64,000 nt of DNA from Roseateles terrae. GTDB lineage: Bacteria; Pseudomonadota; Gammaproteobacteria; Burkholderiales; Burkholderiaceae_C. The position numbers were made by a program, and so were the translations under genes. Of this stretch, positions 8,197 to 15,673 are shown piece by piece. A model generated the notes under the pieces. It searched no databases, had not been told where the DNA came from, and saw only the letters and a list, made by a program, of their open reading frames with translations. The stretch lies in NCBI RefSeq assembly GCF_014192155.1, contig NZ_JACHXO010000005.1, positions 186,001 to 250,000 of the forward strand. Reading direction: 5' to 3'. Positions within the stretch are counted from its first letter, which is position 1; each line of letters opens with the position of its first letter.

Positions 8197-8244
8197 TCGG
8201 TGACTGGGTCGTTGAGTGGGTCGTTGAGTGGATCGGTGACGGGA
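8197..8244. repeat. 12-bp tandem repeat, 4 copies
   Basis: Units TCGGTGACTGGG, TCGTTGAGTGGG, TCGTTGAGTGGA and TCGGTGACGGGA run head to tail at 8197, 8209, 8221 and 8233. They lie in the intergenic space between the DUF1415 gene (stop at 8262, minus strand) and the gshA start at 8073. They could be in the 5' region of gshA or simply a minisatellite. Confidence 0.85.
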
Positions 8245-8261
8245 CGGATGGAGGGCGCCGC

Positions 8262-8843
8262 TCAGTCCTGCGTGGGCCGCAGCGCCGGCGCATGGGGGCC
8301 GACATCCAGCGCCGCCCAGCCCTTCAGGCCGATGCGCCGCAGCGTTTCGATGTTGGCTTCGTAGATGGCGTCGGTGTCCGGCATGCTGTCCATCGCCTTC
8401 TCGATGCTGTCCTCGCGCAGCAGGTGCAGCGTCGGGTAGGGCGACCGGTTGCTGTAGTTGTCCACATCGTCCGGTTCGGTGCCTTCGAACTGGTAGTCCG
8501 GGTGGAAGCTGGCCACCTGCAGGAGGCCGTCGAGTTCCAGGTCGTCCACCAGCGCATCGGCGGCGCCGAGGAAGTCGTTGTAGTCCAGGAAGTCGTTCAG
8601 CACCAGCGGGTGCACCAGCAGCGTCGTCTCGGTCTCTTCCGGATCAGCGCGGCGCAGGGCCAGCAGCTCGCGGGCGAGATCCTGCAGCAGCGCCTCGGGC
8701 GTGTCGGCCTCGCTCACCACGATGCGCAGGCGCTGGTTCACCTCGACGCTCTTGGCAAAGGGGCAGAGGTTGAGTCCGATCACGGCACGTTGCACCCAGC
8801 GGTGCGTGTCGTCTCGGACGGTGGTGATCTGGTCGTCGGTCAT
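8262..8843 (-). CDS. DUF1415 protein
   Basis: A protein of about 193 residues starting at the ATG at 8843 (MTDDQITTVRDDTHRWVQRA). Conserved DUF1415 stretches are visible: VIGLNLCPFAKSVEV near the start, LLVHPLVLNDFLDYNDFL in the middle, and QVASFHPDYQFEGTEPDD followed by NRSPYPTLHLLRE. The family has no assigned function. The start codon overlaps the stop of the M20 amidohydrolase gene (ATGA at 8840-8843), so the two are co-translated, although I see no clear functional link. A longer frame opens 39 bases upstream but lacks support. Confidence 0.87.
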   Translation of the reverse strand: MTDDQITTVRDDTHRWVQRAVIGLNLCPFAKSVEVNQRLRIVVSEADTPEALLQDLARELLALRRADPEETETTLLVHPLVLNDFLDYNDFLGAADALVDDLELDGLLQVASFHPDYQFEGTEPDDVDNYSNRSPYPTLHLLREDSIEKAMDSMPDTDAIYEANIETLRRIGLKGWAALDVGPHAPALRPTQD

Positions 8844-10033
8844 CGGGCTTGCTTGAACCAGGCATCCACCAGACGGACCCACATGGAGCCGCCCAGCGGA
8901 ATCAGGTCGTCATTGAAATCGTAGCTGGGGTTGTGCAGCATGCAGGGTCCCAGGCCATGGCCGCCTTCGCGGTGGCTGCCGTCGCCGTTGCCGATCAGGA
9001 AGTAGCAGCCCGGCACCTTCTGCAGGTAGTAGCTGAAGTCTTCCGCGCCCATGGTGGGCTCGAACTCCTGGACATTGGCGGCCCCCACCATCTCGGTCAC
9101 CACCTGCCGGGCAAAGTCGGTCTCGTTCGGATGGTTGATGGTGGGCGGATAGTTGCGGTGGAAGTGGAAGTCGCAACTCACCTCGAAGGCCTGGCCGGTG
9201 GCTTCGGTGATGGTGCGCATGCGCTGCTCGATCAGGTCCAGCGTCTCCAGGGTGAAGGTGCGCACCGTGCCCTGCAGCTCGCAGCGCTCCGGAATGACGT
9301 TGGTGGCCTCGCCGGCATGGATCATCGTGACCGAGATCACCCCGGCGTCGATCGGACGCTTGTTGCGGGTGATGATGGTCTGGAAGGCCTGCACCAGGTG
9401 GGTGGCGACGATCACCGGGTCATTGCCCAGATGCGGCATGGCGCCGTGGGCGCCCTTGCCCTGGATGGTGATCTTGAATTCGTTGCTGGACGCAAAGACC
9501 GGGCCGGTCTTGAGGGCGAACTGCCCGGCGGCCATGCCCGGCCAGTTGTGGACGCCGAACATGGCGTCCATCGGGAACTTTTCAAACAGCCCGTCCTTGA
9601 TCATTTCCCGGGCACCACCGCCGCCTTCTTCGGCAGGCTGGAAGACCAGATACACCGTGCCCTCGAAATCCCGGTGCTGCGCCAGATGCTTGGCGGCGGA
9701 GAGCAGCATCGCCGTATGGCCGTCATGGCCGCAGGCATGCATCTTCCCGGGGTGCTTGCTGGCGTGGGGGAAGGTGTTGTGCTCGGTGATGGGGAGCGCG
9801 TCGATGTCGGCGCGCAGGCCGAGCGTGCGGGGGCCGTCACGGCCCTTCAGGATGCCCACCACCCCGGTCTTGCCCAGACCGCGGTGCACGGGAATGCCCC
9901 AGTCGGTGAGGGTCTTGGCGATCAGGTCCGACGTCCGGTCCTCATGGAAGCATAGTTCCGGATGGGCGTGGAGGTCGCGCCGCAGGGCGGCGATGGCCGG
10001 TGCGTCGGCCAGAATGGGTTCGATCAGCTTCAT
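8840..10033 (-). CDS. M20 family amidohydrolase (hippurate-hydrolase-like)
   Basis: A 397-residue zinc-dependent amidohydrolase of the M20D group, which removes acyl groups from N-acyl amino acids such as hippurate or opens related amides. The metal site is visible: the CGHDGHTAML motif (about residue 100), GLRADIDALPI before it, QPAEEGGGGAREM for the general base and metal ligands, and TMGAEDFSYYLQKVPG near the end. There is no signal peptide, so it is cytoplasmic. The ATG at 10033 (MKLIEPILAD) has GGAG seven bases upstream; 18 further upstream codons are open but do not look like the family. It follows a periplasmic binding protein gene by 79 bases, which might supply its substrate. Confidence 0.88.
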   Translation of the reverse strand: MKLIEPILADAPAIAALRRDLHAHPELCFHEDRTSDLIAKTLTDWGIPVHRGLGKTGVVGILKGRDGPRTLGLRADIDALPITEHNTFPHASKHPGKMHACGHDGHTAMLLSAAKHLAQHRDFEGTVYLVFQPAEEGGGGAREMIKDGLFEKFPMDAMFGVHNWPGMAAGQFALKTGPVFASSNEFKITIQGKGAHGAMPHLGNDPVIVATHLVQAFQTIITRNKRPIDAGVISVTMIHAGEATNVIPERCELQGTVRTFTLETLDLIEQRMRTITEATGQAFEVSCDFHFHRNYPPTINHPNETDFARQVVTEMVGAANVQEFEPTMGAEDFSYYLQKVPGCYFLIGNGDGSHREGGHGLGPCMLHNPSYDFNDDLIPLGGSMWVRLVDAWFKQAR

Positions 10034-10112
10034 AGCGGCACTCCAGGCAAGTCCAGGCGCTGCTTCAGCGCAGCGCCTGCTTCTCAACCCAGTGTACTGC
10101 CGTGAGGCGGGG

Positions 10113-11249
10113 TCAGCGCTTGACGCGGCCGTCCGAGGTCAGCATGGACAGTTCCACAAAGCTGGAACCGATGTGCTTGTTCGGACGGAAGCCGACATTG
10201 AAGCCGCCGACGTTGTAGGCCGACATGCCTTCCAGGGCGGCCACCAGACCCTCGCGAGTCGGACGCGCCATGCGGCGGATGGCTTCGCTGATCACCTTGG
10301 CGGCGATGTAGCCTTCCATGGCGGTGTAGTTGAACTTCTGGCCGGCCTTGGTGGCGGCGGCCTGGTATTCACCCACCACGCCGATGCCGCTGCCGAAGGG
10401 ATAGGGCATGACCTGGCTCACCACCACACCCATGGCCTCGGGGCCCAGCTCGTCCAGCAGCGCCTGCGTGCCGACGAAGGACACGTTGTAGAACACACCG
10501 CCGTAGCCGGCCTTGCGGGCCGCACGGATGAAGGCTGCGCAGGCCTTGTAGGCGCCCACCATCACGATGGCTTCCGGGGGCGAACCGGTCTGCACCAGTT
10601 CCTTGACCGCCTTGGCCACGTCCACGCTGTTGCGTTCCACCGTCGAGATGCCCACCGGCTGGATGCCCAGCGGCTTCATCGCGCGGGTCACGCCGTCCAG
10701 ACCGGCCTTGCCGTAGGCGTCGTTCTGGTGGAAGACGGAGATGCGCATCAGGCCCAGATGGGTCAGCTGCTTCACGATCAGGGCGGTCTCGTCGTAATAC
10801 GAGGCGCGGATGTGGAACACCCAGGGGCTCATTGGATCCCGCAGGGACTCGGCACCGGTCAGCGGGGCAAAGAAGGGGATCTTGGCCTGGTTCACCAGCG
10901 GCAGGGCCGCCAGCGACGTGGGCGTACCCACGTAGCCGAACAGCGCAAAGACGTCGTCGGCAATCAGCTTTTCGGTGTTGGCCTTGCAACGCTCCGGCTC
11001 GTAGCCGTCATCCATCGAGCGCAGTTCGATGGTGGTGCCGTTGATGCCGCCGGCGGCATTCTGGGCGTCGAAGAACAGACGGGCACCTGCCTGCATCTGC
11101 AGGCCCAGCTGGGCGGACGGGCCGCTCAGCGGTGCGGACTGGCCCAGCACGAGGCGCTTGCGGTCCTGCGCCATGACAGGGGCGCTGAACGGAACAGTGG
11201 CCAGCGCGCCGAGGGCGCTGAGCGAGGCGATGACTTGGCGACGAAGCAA
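10113..11249 (-). CDS. ABC-type substrate-binding protein, branched-chain amino acid type
   Basis: A 378-residue periplasmic binding protein with a clear signal peptide (MLRRQVIASLSALGALATV, cleaved near PVMAQ). The mature part begins KRLVLGQSAPLSGPSAQLG, the usual start of the LivJ/Peripla_BP_6 family. Further family landmarks are FFDAQNAAGGINGTTIELRS, then DDVFALFGYVGTPTS, and YEYQ-like helices. These proteins bind amino acids, amides or aromatic acids. No ABC permease or ATPase gene lies nearby, so the transporter partner is elsewhere or the protein has a sensing role. The downstream genes on the same strand are the M20 amidohydrolase and DUF1415. Confidence 0.87.
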   Translation of the reverse strand: MLRRQVIASLSALGALATVPFSAPVMAQDRKRLVLGQSAPLSGPSAQLGLQMQAGARLFFDAQNAAGGINGTTIELRSMDDGYEPERCKANTEKLIADDVFALFGYVGTPTSLAALPLVNQAKIPFFAPLTGAESLRDPMSPWVFHIRASYYDETALIVKQLTHLGLMRISVFHQNDAYGKAGLDGVTRAMKPLGIQPVGISTVERNSVDVAKAVKELVQTGSPPEAIVMVGAYKACAAFIRAARKAGYGGVFYNVSFVGTQALLDELGPEAMGVVVSQVMPYPFGSGIGVVGEYQAAATKAGQKFNYTAMEGYIAAKVISEAIRRMARPTREGLVAALEGMSAYNVGGFNVGFRPNKHIGSSFVELSMLTSDGRVKR

Positions 11250-11369
11250 GGGTGACTCCCGGATTTGGCTGTGGCAGACCTGTCAGGCGAAACAACAGAC
11301 CGGGCGACAGGGCCGACTTTTGTGGTCGACGGTATTGTCCGGAAAAGAGGCTGACAAAGAAGGCCTTAA

Positions 11370-11386
11370 TTGGCACGAGCTTAGCT
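11370..11386 (+). promoter_or_regulatory. Candidate sigma-54 promoter
   Basis: The sequence TTGGCACGAGCTTAGCT agrees with the -24/-12 consensus (pyrimidine, TGGCACG, purine, three free bases, TTGC, A or T) at all fixed positions except the second T of the -12 element. It is oriented toward the molybdopterin oxidoreductase at 11450, with an expected start near 11397. Spacing of the GG and GC pairs is correct. No enhancer-binding protein gene lies next to it. Confidence 0.5.
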
Positions 11387-11449
11387 GCTTGTGAAGAGCG
11401 CGTTCGGTAAGAAAACGAAAGCGGCTGGCGCCTGTGCAATAGTTGACGC

Positions 11450-13564
11450 ATGAGCGCCGCAGTTCCAGATATTTCCGTGAGCCCCACGCGACAGCCCTCC
11501 GCTCCTCCTTTGGAGCCTACCGTGAGCGGGGACCCCCTGCACTCCGCACAAGCGCGGGTGGTGAATGGGGCCTGTCCGCATGACTGTCCCGACACCTGCG
11601 CCTTGCGGGTGACAGTTGACAATGGCCGGGTGGTCAAAGTGCAGGGCCAGCCCGAGCATCCCAGCACCCACGGCGCCTTGTGCACCAAGGTGTCCCGGTA
11701 TCCGGAGCGCACCTATCACCCGGACCGGGTGCTGCATCCGATGAAGCGGGTCAGCGCCAAACACGACACACCCCGTTTCGAGCGAATCACCTGGCAACAG
11801 GCGCTGGCGGAGATCGGCGGCCGCTTGCAGGCGATTGCGGCGCGGGACCCGCAGGCCATCCTGCCCTACAGCTATGCCGGGACGATGGGTGTGCTGCAGG
11901 GGGAGGGCATGGCGGCGCGGTTTTTCCATCGCCTGGGCGCTTCCCGGCTGGACCGCACCATCTGCGCTTCGGCGGGTGGCGCAGGCCTGGCCGCCACCTA
12001 TGGGCACAAGGTGGGCATGCACCTGCGGTTCTTCGCGGAGTCGCGGCTGATCCTGCTGTGGGGCAGCAATTCCATCGCCTCCAACCTGCATTTCTGGACC
12101 TTTGCCAACCAGGCCAAACGGCAGGGCGCCAAGCTCATCTGCATCGACCCGCGCAAGACGGAAACGGCCGACAAATGCCATCAGCATCTGGCCCTGCTGC
12201 CCGGCACGGACGGCGCGCTGGCGCTGGGTCTGATCCATGAGCTGATCGCCAACGACTGGCTGGATGCGGACTACATCGAGCGCCATGTGGACGGCTGGGA
12301 CGAACTGCGCGAGCGGGCGCGGGCCTGGACGCCGGAACGCACCGCCGCCGAATGCGGGCTGACCGCCGATGAAGTGCGCGGCTTGGCCCGCGACTACGGC
12401 ACGACGGCGCAGGCGGCCATCCGGCTGAACTACGGCATGCAGCGGGTGCGCGGCGGCGGCAATGCAGTGCGGCTGATTGCGATGCTGCCGTGCCTGACGG
12501 GCGCCTGGCGCCATCGCGCGGGTGGGCTGCTGCTGTCCTCTTCCGGCTGGTATGCGCCGCTGCGCAATCCCGCGCTGGAGCGGGCCGACCTGCGGGGCGG
12601 CCGACCCAGCCGGGTGATCAACATGAGCACCATCGGTGACGACCTGCTGCGCGAAAGCGCCCCCGACTTCGGGCCGCGCATCGAAGCGCTGATCGTCTAC
12701 AACAGCAATCCGGTGGCGGTGGCGCCGGAGTCGCCGAAGGTGGTGGCAGGTTTTCAGCGCAGTGACCTGCTCACGGTGGTGCTGGAGCATTTCATGACCG
12801 ACACCGCCGATCTGGCCGACTACGTGCTGCCCGCCACCACGCAGCTGGAGCATCTGGACATCCACACCAGCTACGGCCACACCGATGTGCTGATCAACGA
12901 ACCGGCAGTGCCGCCGCTGGGGGAAGCCCGGTCCAACACCCAGATCTTCCGGGACCTGGCGACCGCCATGGGCCTGGACGATCCGGCTCTGCAGGAAGAT
13001 GACGAGACGCTGTTGCGTCAGGCCTTTGGGCCCGCGGTGGACCTGCAGGCGCTGCGCGCCCGCGGCTGGGTGTCGCTGCCGCTGCCGGACGCGCCGTTTG
13101 CCGACGGCAGCTTTCCGTCGGCCAGCGGGCGGGCCAGTGCCATCGGCGCGGACTATGTGCCCAACTACGAAAGCCGCAGCAGCACACCGGCACTGGCGGC
13201 GCGATATCCGCTGGCGATGATCTCGCCGCCGGCGCGCAACTTCCTCAACAGCAGCTTCGTCAACGTGACCAGCCTGCGGGACATCGAAGGCGAGCAGCTG
13301 CTGGAGATGCATGCCACCGATGCTGCCGCCCGGGGCCTGGCGGACGGCCAGACGGTGCGCGTCTTCAACGACCGCGGCGAGTACCGCTGCCGGCTGGTGG
13401 TCTCGACGCGTGCGCGTCCCGGCGTGGTGAACGGGCTGGGCATCTGGTGGCGCAAGCTAGGCCTGGACGGGCGCAACGTGAATGAAGTGACGCATCAGCA
13501 GCTGACCGACCTCGGCGCGGCGCCCTGTTTCTACGATTGCCTGGTGGAGGTGGCTGCCGCGTGA
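11450..13564 (+). CDS. Molybdopterin-dependent oxidoreductase with [4Fe-4S] site
   Basis: A 704-residue member of the DMSO reductase/formate dehydrogenase superfamily. Cys 42, 46, 50 (ACPHDCPDTC) and 78 (GALCTK) form the N-terminal iron-sulfur site. The cofactor-binding body follows (LLWGSNSIASNLHFW, LICIDPRKTETADKC, ALIVYNSNPVAVAPE), then the C-terminal dinucleotide domain (PARNFLNSSFVN, ATDAAARGLADGQTVRVFNDRG). There is no twin-arginine signal, so it should act in the cytoplasm. The substrate is unknown. A likely sigma-54 site lies 64 bases upstream, which hints at control by nitrogen or a specific activator. The stop overlaps the GTG start of the next gene. Confidence 0.85.
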   Translation: MSAAVPDISVSPTRQPSAPPLEPTVSGDPLHSAQARVVNGACPHDCPDTCALRVTVDNGRVVKVQGQPEHPSTHGALCTKVSRYPERTYHPDRVLHPMKRVSAKHDTPRFERITWQQALAEIGGRLQAIAARDPQAILPYSYAGTMGVLQGEGMAARFFHRLGASRLDRTICASAGGAGLAATYGHKVGMHLRFFAESRLILLWGSNSIASNLHFWTFANQAKRQGAKLICIDPRKTETADKCHQHLALLPGTDGALALGLIHELIANDWLDADYIERHVDGWDELRERARAWTPERTAAECGLTADEVRGLARDYGTTAQAAIRLNYGMQRVRGGGNAVRLIAMLPCLTGAWRHRAGGLLLSSSGWYAPLRNPALERADLRGGRPSRVINMSTIGDDLLRESAPDFGPRIEALIVYNSNPVAVAPESPKVVAGFQRSDLLTVVLEHFMTDTADLADYVLPATTQLEHLDIHTSYGHTDVLINEPAVPPLGEARSNTQIFRDLATAMGLDDPALQEDDETLLRQAFGPAVDLQALRARGWVSLPLPDAPFADGSFPSASGRASAIGADYVPNYESRSSTPALAARYPLAMISPPARNFLNSSFVNVTSLRDIEGEQLLEMHATDAAARGLADGQTVRVFNDRGEYRCRLVVSTRARPGVVNGLGIWWRKLGLDGRNVNEVTHQQLTDLGAAPCFYDCLVEVAAA

Positions 13565-14760
13565 CTGCAACCTTCGCTCATTTCATTGGCGCTGCGATTG
13601 GGGCCTGTCGTGCGGTGGGGCGTGCGGTCCGTCAAGCGGCCGGCCGCGCCGCAGGTCGCTGGGCGTCGTTCCAGCAGGCCCGATCGGCCCTGAGCCACCG
13701 GCGCGCAGGGCGAATCCTGCTGTCTCTGGGCCTGCTGGGCGGCGGGCTGACCCTGCTCGGCGGTTGTGCGCAGTGGGGCTACTACCAGCAGTCGATCTCC
13801 GGTCACCTGGCCCTGGTGCGCGCGGCCAGGCCGGTGACGGAGGTGCTGGCCCAGCCGGACCTGGACCCGACGCTGCGCCAGCAGCTGACGCTCTCGCAGT
13901 CCCTGCGCGACTACGCCATCACCGAGCTGCATCTGCCCGACAACAGCAGCTACCGGCGGTATGCCGACCTGCATCGGGGCGCGGCCGTCTGGAATGTGGT
14001 GGCCACGCCGCCGCTGAGCCTGCAGCTCACCACCTGGTGTTATCCGATCATGGGATGCGCCGGCTACCGCGGCTACTTCAAGCGGGAGGACGCCCTGGCG
14101 CTGGCCACGCAGCTGAAGCAGGAGGGGCTGGAGCCCTATGTCTATGGGGTGCCGGCCTATTCGTCGCTGGGCTGGAGCAACTGGATCGGCGGCGATCCGC
14201 TGCTCAACACCTTCATCCAGTATCCCGAGGGGCAACTGGCGCGGATGATCTTCCATGAGCTGGCGCATCAGGTGGCCTATGCAGACGACGACACCACCTT
14301 CAACGAAAGCTTCGCCACCGCCGTCGAGCAGCTGGGCGTGGCCCGCTGGCTGCGCGACCGTCCGGAGGCATTGAAGGCCGATGAAACGTCACGCCAGCGG
14401 CAGGACCAGGTGCAGGCGCTGCTGCGCACCAGCCGGGACCGGCTGCGCACCCTGTTCCAGAGCACCGCCAGCGACGATGAAAAGCGGGCAGGCAAGGCCG
14501 ACGTCTTTGCCCACCTGCGGCAGGACTATGAAACCCTCAAGCGGGATCAGTGGGGCGGGGATGACCGCTTCGACCGCTGGTTCCTGTCGCTCAACACCCC
14601 GGCGCTCGCCATCCAGGGCAGCTACACCGATCTGGTGCCGGACTTCGTGCGCCTGTTCGAGCGGCAGGGGAGGGATTGGGACCGGTTCTATGCCGACGTG
14701 AAACGGCTGGCCCGGCTGCCCAAGGACGAACGGCGGGCGCAGCTCGCGGCGGGCGGATGA
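13561..14760 (+). CDS. Outer-membrane lipoprotein aminopeptidase (PF10023 type)
   Basis: The GTG at 13561 overlaps the previous stop (GTGA) and gives 399 residues. A basic N-terminus precedes a hydrophobic segment ending in the lipobox LLGGC (about residue 62), so the protein is a lipoprotein. The zinc motif HELAHQ with a downstream Glu (MIFHELAHQVAYADDDTTFNESFATA) identifies a gluzincin peptidase. The surrounding blocks (WNVVATPPLSLQ, CYPIMGCAGYRGYF) fit the putative aminopeptidase family of Proteobacteria. The N-terminal about 55 residues before the membrane segment are unusually long, so translation might start later. The link with the oxidoreductase may be purely positional. Confidence 0.78.
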   Translation: MTATFAHFIGAAIGACRAVGRAVRQAAGRAAGRWASFQQARSALSHRRAGRILLSLGLLGGGLTLLGGCAQWGYYQQSISGHLALVRAARPVTEVLAQPDLDPTLRQQLTLSQSLRDYAITELHLPDNSSYRRYADLHRGAAVWNVVATPPLSLQLTTWCYPIMGCAGYRGYFKREDALALATQLKQEGLEPYVYGVPAYSSLGWSNWIGGDPLLNTFIQYPEGQLARMIFHELAHQVAYADDDTTFNESFATAVEQLGVARWLRDRPEALKADETSRQRQDQVQALLRTSRDRLRTLFQSTASDDEKRAGKADVFAHLRQDYETLKRDQWGGDDRFDRWFLSLNTPALAIQGSYTDLVPDFVRLFERQGRDWDRFYADVKRLARLPKDERRAQLAAGG

Positions 14761-14801
14761 TCGGCCACTGCGGAGGGGGCTCCGCACGGATACGCCGGGC
14801 G

Positions 14802-15305
14802 TCAGCGCTTGGCCGGTTTGGCGGGTTTGGCGCTCCTGGCACTCTTGGCGGCTATGTCCGCCTTGCCGGCTTGGGCGGTCTTTGCGGCCTGGCCTTTGTC
14901 GGCTGCGCCATCGACGGCCTTCGCCTTGCCACGCTGGCCGCCCGCGCCCAGTTGCGACGCCAGCGCATCCAGCTTGCTGGTGGTCTTCACCTTGGTTTTG
15001 GTGACCGCGCCGGCTTCCTTGGCCAGCAGCGCGTCGAGCACCCGCGCGACTTCGGTCTCGATCTGCTTGCGGAAGGCGCTCAGCAGAAAGCCCAGCCGCA
15101 CCTGCAGCTCGAAGCTGTCGCCGCCCACTTCCAGGCTGCCATTCACCCCATCCCGCACGAAGGTGACGGTGTCGCTGTCGTCGCCCTCGTGGATGGTGCA
15201 GTCCATCCCGTACCGCTCTTCGAGCTCTTCCGCCCACGACAGCGCAATCGCGCGGGCGCGGGTGAGCCCGAAGGCATGGGCGCGATGGATCTGGATGTCA
15301 GCCAT
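14802..15305 (-). CDS. Polyhydroxyalkanoic acid system family protein
   Basis: A 167-residue protein. The first about 95 residues (MADIQIHRAHAFGLTRARAI, then SWAEELEERYGMDC, LEVGGDSFELQVRLGFLLSAF) match the family found with polyhydroxyalkanoate granule genes (PF09650). The C-terminal about 70 residues are Lys/Ala-rich with a repeated pattern (KAKAVDGAADKGQAAKTAQ, KSARSAKPAKPAKR), like the lysine-rich tails of phasin-type and DNA-binding proteins. It lies eight bases after the acyl-CoA-binding protein gene on the same strand. It may act at storage granules; the exact role is not established. Confidence 0.72.
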   Translation of the reverse strand: MADIQIHRAHAFGLTRARAIALSWAEELEERYGMDCTIHEGDDSDTVTFVRDGVNGSLEVGGDSFELQVRLGFLLSAFRKQIETEVARVLDALLAKEAGAVTKTKVKTTSKLDALASQLGAGGQRGKAKAVDGAADKGQAAKTAQAGKADIAAKSARSAKPAKPAKR

Positions 15306-15313
15306 GGAAGCAA

Positions 15314-15565
15314 TTACTTCAGGCTTTCGATCAGGTCGATGTACTGCTGCATCGCCTCGTCCTGGGTGGTGCCTTCCAGGCCCTTCCAGGCGTCGTACTT
15401 CGCACGGTTGACCATGTCGGTGAAGCCGGGGCGCTCGCCTTCGACATCGCCCACGCTGGCCTGCTTGAAGAGGGCATACATCTTCAGCAGCGTCATGTTG
15501 TCCGGACGTTCGGGCAACTGCTTGGATTCCGCCACGGCGGCGTCGAACTGTTCTTTCAGGCTCAT
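15314..15565 (-). CDS. Acyl-CoA-binding protein
   Basis: An 83-residue four-helix protein that binds medium and long-chain acyl-CoA esters and keeps them soluble in the cytoplasm. Family landmarks are visible: SLKEQFDAAVAESKQL, then MLLK-like MTLLKMYALFKQASVGD, the PGFTDMVNRAKYDAWKGLEG block, and the closing QQYIDLIESLK. The ATG at 15565 has GGGAG five bases upstream. It is divergent from the WS/DGAT acyltransferase and is followed by the PHA-system protein, a setting that fits acyl-CoA handling for storage lipid. Prokaryotic acyl-CoA-binding proteins are scattered but well known in this group. Confidence 0.93.
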   Translation of the reverse strand: MSLKEQFDAAVAESKQLPERPDNMTLLKMYALFKQASVGDVEGERPGFTDMVNRAKYDAWKGLEGTTQDEAMQQYIDLIESLK

Positions 15566-15673
15566 GGTGTCTCCCAGAATGTGGAGGATCGCTTCATTCA
15601 AGACAATGAGGCGCCTGCAGTCAATGTTAACCACCTGGACACGCTTCCCCGCCTGGGGCGTGCTCTCTACTTG

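Noticed and set aside
9153-11255. Open frame of 700 codons on the plus strand
   Set aside because: It is antisense to the M20 amidohydrolase and periplasmic binding protein genes and is not protein-like in composition.
11381-13312. Open frame of 643 codons on the minus strand
   Set aside because: Antisense shadow of the molybdopterin oxidoreductase.
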